Assembly (NCBI GenBank): GCA_947359465.1
Contig: OX375880.1
Coordinates: 12,780,120-12,844,119, forward strand
Length of the DNA: 64,000 nt
Origin: Metellina segmentata
Lineage: Eukaryota > Arthropoda > Arachnida > Araneae > Tetragnathidae
Direction of reading: 5' to 3'
The notes beneath the pieces were generated by a model that had not been told where the DNA came from, made no database searches, and saw only the letters and a program-made list of their open reading frames with translations. Numbering within the stretch: the first letter of the stretch is position 1; each line of letters starts with the position of its first letter. Shown here in pieces: positions 54,836 to 64,000 of the stretch. A program made the position numbers and the translations under genes.

Positions 54836-56145
54836 TTGGATCATCCGTAAAAGCCACAATTGTTAATTTTAACGTTGGGTTAAAATGTTTTCTATTGTTA
54901 AGAATAATGATTCGTCAGTTATACACTGTTAGCTAACCTCACCAATCATATCAAACGAATTGAATCTTCTACTAGAATTCTTGATAGTCACTCTAGCATT
55001 ATAAAAATTCTAACATAACGGATTTTTCAATCAAGGTAAGTTTTCGCAGCTAAAATTCGTTTCATTAGTTTCCTTCATTTATTACTATTTTAAAGCAAAC
55101 TCAAAAAGCAAACATATCCTATATTGAATCAGAGAAAATGATCAGTTAAAAAATAATGATCGAAAACAATGTATTTGAAATATTGGTGAACTAATATAAA
55201 ATAAAGCACAATATCACTAGAGCCACAGAGGAAAACAGAGATAATTTCAAAATATTTATTATCATTCATTAACATGTACAATTTATTTACAATTTCAACA
55301 TATTGCATTACAAAGCTTGTCGCCTGACTGAATTTACCAAATCGACTCGAAAAATTGAATGAATCGAATTCGAAAGGCACCCATATCAAAGACAAACCAA
55401 GTTTTTAAACTGGGGAATTTATACAACGCCCTAATTCTGTAGGAACCTACAAGTTCAGCATTCATACCATTTCTATACTGCAAATGTACAAAATTGTGAA
55501 AGAATTGCTTATAAAAATTTTGATCACATGTCTCCATTCTCAAATGGAGTTCCATCGTAAACAAAAGTATGAAATTCATGGTTTATATTTGAAACGTGTA
55601 CTAGTTATAATTATGAGTTATTAGTAGCTCAGACAAAACCACTTTGCAGACCGTCTCAAATTAAAAGGAACTCTGCAGAAGAGTGTTAGTTTCATATGCA
55701 ACTGAACATTTAATTTAATCAAGTCTAATCCTTTCTTTAGAGAATATTCGCATCTATAAATTTTTAAATTGTTTTGAATAAAATGCCGTTTACATCTGAG
55801 TCAATCCAATCTGCATCCAATGATTGTCAAGTCCCATTCTCGCTTCTCATTGGCTCACCCTGGTTGCATTTTACCAGGGGAGCCAATCAACCACCTCATC
55901 GGTTCGACGGATTCAGATACTGGAAACGGATTCGGATTGATGTAAATGAGACTTTGACCGTTTTAAAGGCTGTGTGTGACAGCATATTCAGATGTTAAAT
56001 TCTGATTACATCTCTATTGTTTCCTGTATCTATAACAATTTAGAATAAACACTGTTTCTTTAAAGGATTTTTTTTAATTGCTGAGGTATATATGGATCAA
56101 ATTTGCAAGTAAGAAACATCTTTCGTGACTAGTTACAATGACTAG
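54836..56145. other. AT-rich unassigned sequence
   Basis: Short frames such as 55129-55395 and 55334-55579 (minus) are AT-driven and overlap. I see no domain or splice model. Confidence 0.35.
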
Positions 56146-56400
56146 TGAAAAAAAAAATGTTGTCACAGTGTTAGCTACAACATTGACACAAATGTCAGTA
56201 TTTGCTGACAACAATGGTACAGTTGTCAGTGGTTACTAAAATCCACGACAGTTTTCAGCCATTACTGACAACATTGTCACAGTTGCCAGCATTTGTTGAC
56301 ATCAATAGTGCAATTGTCAGTGGTTGTTAAAATCAATGGCGCAGTTTTCAGCGACTGACGACAATGACACAGTTGTCAGGGGTTGACAACTGTCAACATT
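56146..56400. repeat. Degenerate tandem repeat (TGTCAG / TTGACAAC type)
   Basis: Blocks such as CAGTTGTCAGTGGTTACTAA, CAGTTTTCAGCCATTACTGA and CAATTGTCAGTGGTTGTTAA recur every ~30-40 bp, with a higher-order spacing of about 120 bp. It is non-coding. Confidence 0.7.
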
Positions 56401-56640
56401 TTTTCAATAGAGCTGATTACCCTCACAACACACCATTAAATGGTACACTGAGCTGAATAAATAAAATCTGGATGCATAAACATAAATGCATAAGTAATTT
56501 AATTAAACTGCGAATATATTTCTCGGAATAAAAACAACTTTTCTGAAGAACTAAAAGCAGAACTAAATGGAGCCTCGGAAAGAAAGACAGCTATAACAAT
56601 GACGTTTTCCGTGAAATCGCGCGTATTTTATACGCCATAA

Positions 56641-57589
56641 GGCCCGGTGCACACATCCGGTTTTTCAACGTGAATGTGAAACATAGTCAATGCACACACA
56701 ACTGCAAGGCTCCTGCACATAGTGTGATTCAACAGACACGGAACAAATTTCAAGGGGTGTACACTAAAAGAACTAGAATCACTTTTCGTTTAGCAATGCG
56801 ACGCTGTTAGGCACACATACGAGAACAGCGCAGGAAACAAAACAGTGTTTATTTACATCAATATTTTACAGTTACTTATTCACAATGATATTTTTTATAA
56901 CTACTCAAAATCACCGCCACCAATACAAGCTTGGCAGTGGCAAGCTTCAAGGATGTTCAAGAGCCGCAAACCAAACAGTGCATTCCAACGAAGAAACAGT
57001 CCCCCAAGGCTCGCGCTAATGTTGGTGGTAGGTGGCAGCATCTTAGCTGTTACAGTAAAAAAGTAGAGCTGTTACAGTAACAGTAAAAATCACCGAATAA
57101 GTAACTGCAAAGTAATTAGGTTCCTGCAGGTTCTATATTATCCATTTAGCAATTGGGTATCACTCCAACCGGTTGTCTTGAGTTCGTCCATTATATCACA
57201 TTCATTGGACTCTCTCTTAGTCAAAGAAAATAGCTGAAACCCGATTACTTTTCACGTGTCTAAAAGCAGAAAATCTTTCATCTAAAAAACCCCATTCATA
57301 TCACCTTATTTGGAATTTAGTTCCAAAGCTGAGAAGAGGGGTGGAGCAAAGGTTCCAGCCATGTCCTTGCGTCACTGCAGTTGCCCGATTTGGTACAGTT
57401 GCTATTTTATACATGCATAGGAATCACATTTTTGTACAGTATTTTCATTTCCAAAACATCTAGTCATCAGGAAAACTGATCAGATCTTGATCTGGCCATG
57501 AATGAAAAGTCGTTAGTGAGGAAACGAGATATCTCGGATCATGATGAACAAGATATTTCGTCGGAGGGTTAAGATTCGGCCCGCTTGCG
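56641..57589. other. Downstream flank of the nuclear receptor gene
   Basis: 56641-56670 (GGCCCGGTGCACACATCCGG and TTTTTCAACG) is a 30-bp terminus shared with 60508-60537, probably the end of an unidentified DNA transposon. On the minus strand no AATAAA is visible within ~500 bp of the receptor stop. The nearest I saw is at about 56848-56853. 57520-57560 contains AACGAGATATCTCGG and AAGATATTTCGTCGG, the palindromic motif also present at 22040-22200. Confidence 0.4.
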
Positions 57590-57864
57590 CTACAGGCGGC
57601 CGTAGGACTTCTTTTGGTGCATGTCCAGGATGAGTTTGGTGACAGGGACACCGTTTGTGCACTTGAGGAAGAAGAGCTCCTCGATGACCTGGTCGCTGAT
57701 CAGGTTGAGGTAGGGCACGACGTTCTGGACCTTGGTGAGCCGCAGGCGGTCCGAGCCCCAGTACATGGACATGTGGCTGGCCAGAGTGAACCAAATGTGG
57801 GCCTGGAAAACGGCGACGCGCTCCCTCGTTATTCCAGACGGAGTAGAAGAAGAATCCGAGAAAT
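57590..57864 (-). CDS. Nuclear receptor (probable NR2E), last exon with AF-2 helix
   Basis: The acceptor TCTCTTCCCGCAG precedes the exon, and the stop TAG is at 57592-57590. After completing a split codon it encodes FSDSSSTPSGITRERVAVFQ, then AHIWFTLASHMSMYWGSDRL, then VQNVVPYLNLISDQVIEELF and VPVTKLILDMHQKKSYGRL. The pattern of helices 8-12 (a 'kL..llP.lr.is...iE.lFF' block followed by a short L-x-x-D-M AF-2 segment) is that of NR2E receptors. The AF-2 core LILDM has Asp where many receptors have Glu, as in NR2E. The exon is clearly GC-richer than its surroundings and unbroken, unlike every transposon frame in the window. Confidence 0.85.
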
Positions 57865-58199
57865 CTGCGGGAAGAGAACCGGAGTGTTACTTCATAAGTT
57901 GGCTCGTGTTACTTGGGTTAACCGATTAAGCTACGGTTTTTCTAAGAAAGCGGAGCTTTGATCTAGCACAGTCGTGATGACGCGGTCATAACTAGACGGT
58001 CGTCTTAACAGAGACCAAAGGTGTCAACTTAGACGGACAGAATACGGTGGAGAATGGGCGATACAGACGGCTGTCGTGGTTTATTTTATTCGAGAAACAA
58101 AACAAAGGGGCTTTTTTGTTATCTAGTCCAAGTTTCTAACTTCGGGATCGTTGATGATGGAGTGAAAATTTCAAATCAGCGTAAAATTTTACGCCAGAT

Positions 58200-58345
58200 C
58201 GATACCAAAAAACAGATTTATTATTTTACTATTTATTAAATAATTGATTATTTATTTAAAGAAAATCGCATTTTAGGTATCGATCTGGTGTTAAATTTGC
58301 CGCAGATTTCAAATCCGTTGAAATTTTGAATCTATCTTTAACGAT
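58200..58345 (+). repeat. Dispersed repeat, copy 3 (intronic)
   Basis: TTTATTTAAAGAAAATCGCA, CAGATTTCAAATCCGTTGAA and ATCTATCTTTAACGATCCC match the copies at 26820 and 31178. It lies in the last intron of the nuclear receptor. Confidence 0.65.
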
Positions 58346-58435
58346 CCCGATTTTACAAAACAGTCAAAAATTTTTATTTGTTTTGCTCCCTTCGTTGGAT
58401 TTGCTTGAGCGCAGGAAATGAAATGTTGCCGCTAC

Positions 58436-58695
58436 AGGTCATCTGACTGCGGTTCCAAATTACATGGTATTGTCCTCGGATCTTTCCCTTCGGAATTAAT
58501 TACAGAATTAACTCGTTCAAATAGCCCATTGAGATGCTGCAGTTCGACGTTATTTCAACTACCTACACAAAGACAGCATCTCGTCATTTTGAACCACGGT
58601 TCCGATGACTACGTCAATACCCGAGATGGCACCCCACTCTTCAAACTTCCACACCGCACCAACGGGAAATTTAAGGTGCACGTGAACGATGCTTG
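58436..58695. repeat. Two opposed SINE fragments (intronic)
   Basis: 58436-58560 is a plus SINE-B tail half (GTCATCTGACTGCGGTTCCA to TTCGACGTTATTTCAACTAC). 58566-58695 is a minus middle part (ATCTCGTCATTTTGAACCAC to TTTAAGGTGCACGTG). They meet head to tail and can pair with each other. Confidence 0.75.
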
Positions 58696-58865
58696 AGGTA
58701 TTTTAATCATCGAGCTCTCGTCATCATCAAGAAATTGGCAACATCTTGACGGGATTTTCCGTCCTAAACAAATTTAGTTATTTCTTGATGGACGAGATAT
58801 CACGTCTAAGCCACTCTGAGGGCTGGTGCTACTAATTGTAAGTTTTTCAGAAGTATTTTACTCAC

Positions 58866-59003
58866 TTTTGAACAAGACGATGAGCTTCAGAAGATCATAT
58901 TCGTATTCATCCAGGTGTAGTTTTCTGATCTGGCTTACAATGCTTCGAAGATCCGTCAATGCTGCAGAAAACCTAGACGCTCTGTCGGGATCTGGATCAT
59001 TTT
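58866..59003 (-). CDS. Nuclear receptor ligand-binding domain exon (helices 5-7 region)
   Basis: The acceptor GTGATTTCTTTATAG and donor GTGAGT bound 138 bp. The two first bases complete a Gln codon with the previous exon. The residues are NDPDPDRASRFSAALTDL, RSIVSQIRKLHLDEYEYD and LLKLIVLFK, followed by one base of the next codon. L-x-L-D-x-x-E-Y/F-x-x-L-K-x-I-V-L-F is the conserved helix of nuclear receptor ligand-binding domains. Phase 1 at both ends fits the neighbouring exons exactly. Confidence 0.88.
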
Positions 59004-59103
59004 CTATAAAGAAATCACACGCTCCATTGAAGAAAGGGAAGTTTGGTTTGTCGATGTTTGTAGTTAAAAATGCTTCAAAACAACGACTAGTCATTTTTTC
59101 GCA

Positions 59104-59938
59104 GTTTAGATATTTGACTGGCGATTTTTATTTATTTTACAGGTCGTTTTTATACATGCTGGTCATTTTCATACATTTTAGCTATTTTATTGGTGATTCT
59201 TTTCTTAGATAGTGTGTAGATAATTTTATGCATTTTAATTTTTATATAATTTCTATATATTTGATTTATTTCATGTCAGTTTTATACGTTTTAGCTATAT
59301 TATACGTTTAGCTATATATAATAGGTTATTTATCCACATTTTAATTATTTTATAGGTCATTTTTTTCATATTTTTGTTATTGAATAGGTCAGTTTCCACA
59401 AAAAATACCCTGGTATTATAAGAAACATTTAGAAGAAACTAAAACGTCAATCAGCAAACAAGTAAAGAGAAGGGGTTATCAAAATTTTCTGAGGTTATAG
59501 GAAATCAGCTTTTGTCTGATAATACAAAAATAAAACACAAAAATACACTTTCTTGGTTTTATTTATTTATTATTTTTTTTGTTGGAACTTTTTTTATATA
59601 TTTGGGTTATTTTATGGCATTTTTACACAGTTTAGCTATTTTATAGGTATTTTCATATTTTAGTTATTTTATAGATATTTTCACATTTTAGTTATTTTAT
59701 AAGTCGGTTTTAATTTGAGTAATTTTATAAAATATTCGTGTCATTTTTATATATTTTATTTATATTATAGGTCTTTTTTCAGCATTTTAGTTATTTTATA
59801 GGTCATTTTTACACATTTTATTTACATTAAATTATAGACCATTTTTTATGTATTTTAGTTATTTTATAGGCTATTTTTTTTCACATTTTAGTTATTTTAA
59901 AGATTTATACATTTTTTAGTTGAACAAACCCCCCCCCC
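59104..59938. repeat. Intronic AT-rich degenerate tandem repeat
   Basis: Blocks of TTTTAGTTATTTTATAGGTC with variations recur every ~25-45 bp from about 59160 to 59905. A C-run closes the region at 59931-59938, close to the next donor site. It is non-coding, inside an intron of the nuclear receptor. Confidence 0.75.
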
Positions 59939-59979
59939 CTAGCTCTTATAAATACTGATCATTAATGAGAAATACTTAC

Positions 59980-60073
59980 GAACAACACTCAGGAGAGAAT
60001 CTATACTTGGCATATTGAACTGAGCAGCTGAGATTAAATACATGTCCTTCCACGCCCCAGCTATCATGATGAG
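59980..60073 (-). CDS. Nuclear receptor ligand-binding domain exon (helix 4-5)
   Basis: The acceptor TCTTGTTTATTTCAG precedes the exon and the donor GTAAGT follows it. The exon is 94 bp: LIMIAGAWKDMYLISAAQFN then MPSIDSLLSVV plus one base. It continues the signature from the upstream exon (DQ | LIMI), with the near-invariant Trp of the 'W.el..l..aQ' helix. The intron position directly after DQ is one I associate with NR2E genes (from memory). Confidence 0.88.
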
Positions 60074-60507
60074 CTGAAATAAACAAGATAACAGGTTACA
60101 AATATAAAAACATGCTTGCACAAATTCCATAGCAGCTATTTCCAAAATAACTTTTCACGAATCTTCACGTAATCGGAGGGCCGTATGTTGTATAATGGCC
60201 CGATAAAAATATTAGGAGGGCCTTATCTGGAATCGGGGATAAAGATCAATATTTCCGCTATAAATGATTTGTCTTACGACGGGGTTTTTTATACGAGGAA
60301 GCGAGATGGTGGCCAATCGTTATTTTGTACATTTATGTCAGGATAAGCAGTTTTTCATGGATTTCCTTAAACAATCAAGATGCATTAAACCACTTGAGTG
60401 CGATATATGCCCGTTCCGATGGAGTTTGCTGCAAAAAATGTAATTGATTTTCAGACTGTTGACAATGTGATTGTACCACGTGGGTGTTGTTGAAAGTGGA
60501 GCTTCTT

Positions 60508-60690
60508 AGGCCCGGTGCACACATCCGGTTTTTCAACGTGCGGCGCCGCTGTCGCAACACAAGTGCGGTCTGAGATACATTAGATCCAATGGAGCAGTGC
60601 ACACATGCCTCCAGCGCCGCTGGGGCGAAGCACGTCCAACTTGCGTGCAATTTGTACCGCAGTTTCCCACGGCGCCGCACATGAGTCTCC
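60508..60690. repeat. Transposon-like terminus shared with 56641
   Basis: GGCCCGGTGCACACATCCGG and TTTTTCAACGTG are shared with 56641-56672 in the same orientation, then the two diverge. Here a GC-rich, palindrome-like stretch follows (GCGGCGCCGCTG, CAGCGCCGCTGGGGC). The other end of the element was not found. It lies in a receptor intron. Confidence 0.5.
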
Positions 60691-61114
60691 GTTCTGAAGT
60701 ACCTTGTTTTCATAAACAAATGGAATATAAATAATAATTAAATAATAAATAATAATCACCGGGCCTTACTGCTACTCTCGGCGAGATCACGTAATTTTTC
60801 GATAAAGAACGCGATGAAAAATAGTTTTTGTTGTAAGTAGTTCTCCTGATGGCATGGCTTCGGGGAGTGAGCAATCTTGATGTGCCCCTTCCTTGATCTA
60901 GAATCTCCCGAACATATTTCAGTCTAATATTTACTATTTGCGTAGTTGTACTATTTGTTTCATGTGTCTCCTAAATATATCACAAAAATGCCAAACATGG
61001 ACTCCAAGATTCCTTTCATATTCATTTTGGGTTGATGGAAAAGTTCGGCACATTTTTGGCGCTTGATGGCACTTCAACCCAAAACTGAAGGGTTACTTCA
61101 CATGTCACGTGTGT

Positions 61115-61390
61115 AAGGTAAGGTAAGGTAATTTTAATTAACGTCGTACTGGAGCAATACAACGAGCTAGTGACGACGGTCGGGATCAATCTCCTAAGGG
61201 AAAGATCGGAGGGCGACACCATGTCCTTTTGAACCACGGTCAGATAACGAGGCAACACCTGAGCTGGCACCCCACTCTCCAAACTTCCACACCAACCCAA
61301 CCTGAGGACTTTCGGCCACGATAGATTTAAGGAACACCAACCGCCTGTACACCATACGCTTACAAACATCCATGCCCGGACCCTGATTCG
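61115..61390 (-). repeat. SINE-A (intronic)
   Basis: Starts with GTAAGGTAAGGTAAGGTAAT and TTAACGTCGTACTGGAGCAA and runs to CATCCATGCCCGGACCCTGA with TTCGAAC at the B-box, where it is cut by the ACATCGATGT array. It is in the first visible intron of the nuclear receptor, in the same (minus) orientation. Confidence 0.85.
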
Positions 61391-61393
61391 AAC

Positions 61394-62200
61394 TAGAGAT
61401 GCGACATCGATGTCGATGTTTTCAAAACATCGATGTTTTTAAAAAAAACATCGATGTATTGGAGTCGATGTTTTTACGTTGTCGATGTTTTATTTTTAAA
61501 TGAAAAAAGTACCGTTATAAAAATTTTAAAAATAAACAAGTAGCATAATTTTAATAATCAGCAAATTGAACATACTTTCAGATCAAAGTGACCAAGGATG
61601 AAGGGTCTGAAACGTAGGGATGCGACATCGTTGTCAATGTTTTCTAAACATTGATGTTTTAGAAAAAAACATCGATGTATTGGAGCCGATGTCGCATCAC
61701 TAGTTGCTAAAACAGTTATAAGAAATGTTGAAACAATTTTAAGTACACTGAATTTTAAAAACATCGATGGTTTGGGGGCGATGTATTATCAACATCGATG
61801 TTTTGCTGTCGATGTAGCATCACAAGTTGCTAAACCAGTTTTAAGAAATGGGGAAAAAGTTTAAATACACTGAATTTTAAAAACATCGATGGTTTGGGGG
61901 TGATGTATTATCAACATCGAGGTTTTAATTTTGAACATCGATGTTTTGCTGTCGATGTCGCATCAATAGTTGGTAAACCAGTTTGAAGAAATGGGGAAAA
62001 AAGTTTAAATACACTGCATTTTAAAAACATCGATGGTTTGGGGGCGATGTATTATCAACATCGATGTTTTGCTGTCGATGTAGCATCACAAGTTGCTAAA
62101 CCAGTTTTAAGAAATGGGGGGGGGGAGTTTAAATACACTGAATTTTAAAAACATCGATGTTTTTGGGTCGATGTATTATCAACATCGATGTTTTGCAAAA
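61394..62200. repeat. ACATCGATGT-rich array, ~122-bp units
   Basis: The region opens with AGAGATGCGACATCGATGTC and holds about 20 copies of the palindrome ACATCGATGT or one-base variants. Larger units starting TTTTAAAAACATCGATGG begin at 61753, 61875, 62019 and 62143, so the basic period is ~122 bp, with one unit lengthened by ~22 bp. Units share AGTTGCTAAACCAGTTTTAA. The left part (61394-61720) is a diverged version. It could be an expanded DNA transposon end or a satellite. Confidence 0.85.
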
Positions 62201-62341
62201 AATCTATAAACCAAAACTCCAACCAAAAATTACATAAAACTTTCTATCAGAAATAGAACGCGTTTTCAAATGCTCCATCGAACAGGGGCATTTGAAAACG
62301 CGGAGAAAGAAAAAGGAGGAGCAACACGTAGGCCCACCTAC

Positions 62342-62482
62342 CTGATCATTCATTGGCAGACTGGTGAAGACATCTAGGAAGTTCACCCACTTCAAGTCCC
62401 TAAATATCGTTTGCGCTGAGAATTCGAAAGGGTCTTGCGAAGAAGGAGCCTCCAAAACTTTCACAAGTGGAACAGGAGAGTA
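62342..62482 (-). CDS. Nuclear receptor ligand-binding domain exon (helices 1-3), probable NR2E family
   Basis: The acceptor TGTATTTCTTTTTCAG precedes this 141-bp, phase-0 exon and the donor GTAGGT follows it. It encodes YSPVPLVKVLEAPSSQDP, FEFSAQTIFR and DLKWVNFLDVFTSLPMNDQ. The last part is the ligand-binding-domain signature (aromatic, then F..L...DQ..L). The product is a ligand- or constitutively regulated transcription factor acting in the nucleus. The four visible exons give 215 residues in one frame with no defect. The DNA-binding domain is encoded further upstream, beyond the window. NR2E is inferred from the AF-2 motif and the C-terminal layout; which member (tailless, Hr51, dsf or Hr83 type) cannot be told. 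Confidence 0.85.
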
Positions 62483-62789
62483 CTGAAAAAGAAATACACA
62501 AGAAGTAAGTAAACGTTGAAAAGAGATAATTAAAACAACATATTTATTTGACCCTAAATCTTCACTTCCAGTGTAGAGTTTAATGCCAATTTGAGTTGCC
62601 ATTTCAAATGACATTGATTTCACATGCATATTCCTTCATAAATGCGGAATTAAGCAATTGGATCTATTGATTGAGTCATTTGGAGGGGAGAATTTTCTTT
62701 GAAATAATCGCAATCAAAACCACTGAATTACTAAGAAGCATCCGTTGTTAGTAATAGCAGCTCACAAAAACAAAGTTAAAGGATATAAT

Positions 62790-63262
62790 CAGAGATGCCA
62801 AACTGCGATGGAAGTTTTCAGTAGTACCAACGCAAAAAATCCGTAGTTTTAAGAATTTTTCAGTAGTTAAGTAAAAAATTTTTAAATCGACTTTAAAAAC
62901 ACCCATTAGTTATAAATTCAAATATTTAACTATAAATTTTGAAAGATATATGCAACACATTATACTATTTATAATTAGTAATTTATATCATGCGTGAAAA
63001 CACATATATAGAACTAATAATTGTGTATGAAAGAATTATAAATAAAAAACATTTAATAATTAAATTTAAGCACACTCGTTTCTCCTATTTATCAAAAAAA
63101 TATGTAACGAAAAAATACAGAAATAAGTAAACTCATTGATTTGTTATGAAAAATAAATAAAATTGAATACTTCAGTAGAAAAAAAATCATCGATCCCGTA
63201 ATCTGTAGTACCGATTCACTCCCATAGAAACTGCGGAGAATTCGCAGTAGTTGGTATCTCTG
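62790..63262. mobile_element. MITE-like TIR element with TATAAT direct repeats
   Basis: The left end CAGAGATGCCAAACTGCGA and the right end, reversed, CAGAGATACCAACTACTGCGA are inverted repeats. TATAAT stands directly outside both ends (62784-62789 and 63263-63268). The interior is AT-rich and non-coding, with TCAGTAGT motifs near both ends. The superfamily is not certain. Confidence 0.8.
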
Positions 63263-63414
63263 TATAATGAAGTATTAGATATTGAAATTAACGATTAATT
63301 TTAACTGTTGATAGTGTTTAAATTATTAAGTGATTTTTTTAGATTTAGTAATTGGAGCTTTCCCTTTTTTTCATAAATGTTAACATTTTTAAATTTTATT
63401 TTAGGGTCTGTATG

Positions 63415-63990
63415 TAGTTGAATTTCAATCGTACTGGAGCAACACAGCAGGCTATCGGTGACGATCCGGTATCAATACCTAAAGAAAAGATCCGAGTACT
63501 ACATCATAATTTTGAAAGCGGTCAGCTGACAGTCAAAACTGGAGCTGCTGGCAATCAACCGCACCAACTCCAACGTGAGAGCATTGGAGACAACGACGAG
63601 TTTAACGTGCACCAGCCCCTACGTTTTGCGACGGTCCTTGGTTAGGTCAAGTTTCGAACTCGTGCCAATTACATTAGGTACCACAGTAGTCCGGTTTGAA
63701 GAGTCGGATCAACAACCTGAAAGTTAGTCCGAAACTCGACCTAACCAAAGACCGACGTGCACGTGGAGGCCGGTGTACAATAAATCTGCCGTGGCCTCAA
63801 ATGTCCTCTGATTGGCGTGGCGAGGAAGTTCGGTGAGTTGGGTTCCATCTCATGTGCGACCTCGTCATTTGACCGTAGTTCAAAATGGTACGTCGTTGTC
63901 CTCGATCTTTCCCTTCGGGATTGTTCCCGGACCGTCACCAGTAGCCTATTGTGTAGCCCCAGTGCGATGTCAACTTACCTACCCAGTAAC
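63415..63990. repeat. Two opposed SINE-B copies forming an inverted repeat
   Basis: 63415-63660 is a minus SINE-B (TCGTACTGGAGCAACACAGC to GTTTCGAACTCGTGCC). 63720-63990 is a plus SINE-B (CGAAACTCGACCTAACCAAA, GTGCACGTGGAGGCCGG to GTGCGATGTCAACTTACCTA). They are arranged head to head with ~60 bp between, so a transcript crossing them could fold into a long hairpin. Confidence 0.8.
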
Positions 63991-64000
63991 ATTGATCAAA

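Noticed and set aside
62483..64000. Possible upstream receptor exons, including the two-zinc-finger DNA-binding domain
   Set aside because: I looked for the Cys-rich DNA-binding pattern on the minus strand here and found only a MITE, SINEs and AT-rich sequence.

Overview
The window looks like a piece of a repeat-packed arthropod genome, possibly a chelicerate such as a spider. That is inferred from its mix of interspersed repeats and from one spliced nuclear-receptor gene, not proven. It is AT-rich and has no operons, no prokaryotic genes, no CRISPR array and no convincing free-standing tRNA or rRNA. Nearly all recognisable coding sequence is decayed transposon. The one host gene I can support is the 3' end of a nuclear receptor on the minus strand. 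Four ligand-binding-domain exons (62482-62342, 60073-59980, 59003-58866, 57864-57590) join in frame with GT/AG introns and end in a stop. The family is probably NR2E (tailless / Hr51 / dissatisfaction type). Its DNA-binding-domain exons are not in the window and should lie beyond position 64000.

The commonest repeat is a tRNA-derived SINE of about 300 bp, with at least 25 full or partial copies. SINE-A has a head containing CCGGTATAGTGGTTAAGG and the B-box GGTTCGAATCC. SINE-B has a different tRNA-like head (TTGCGAGTTCGAA) on the same body. Both end near ACGTTAATTAAA. A third, unrelated tRNA-derived SINE (SINE-C) lies at 19281-19668 between perfect 13-bp target-site duplications (TSDs).

Layout. 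0.9-11 kb: Tc1 relict, SINEs, a fold-back DNA element split by a non-LTR insertion, a hAT element inside a SINE, and a Helitron. 11-19 kb: two mariner-type elements and a 3.8-kb terminal-inverted-repeat (TIR) element of uncertain superfamily, each carrying later insertions. 19-31 kb: SINE-C, a relict TE-associated gene, two copies of one hAT family (one holding a palindrome of two LTR-like units, the other an expanded minisatellite), two Tc1 elements and two satellite-like arrays. 31-38 kb: a relict of a widespread uncharacterised protein, interrupted by a 1.5-kb TIR element carrying a 21-bp x 23 minisatellite. 38-46 kb: hAT transposase wreckage, a Helitron, a Penelope-like reverse transcriptase and a nearly intact mariner-type transposase. 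46-55 kb: SINE clusters, a TIR element with inner insertions and GC-richer blocks of unknown nature. 55-64 kb: the nuclear receptor, whose introns carry SINEs and an ACATCGATGT array.

I saw no cooperating multi-gene system. The value of the window lies in the nuclear-receptor fragment and in the datable nesting of transposons, many with visible TSDs.
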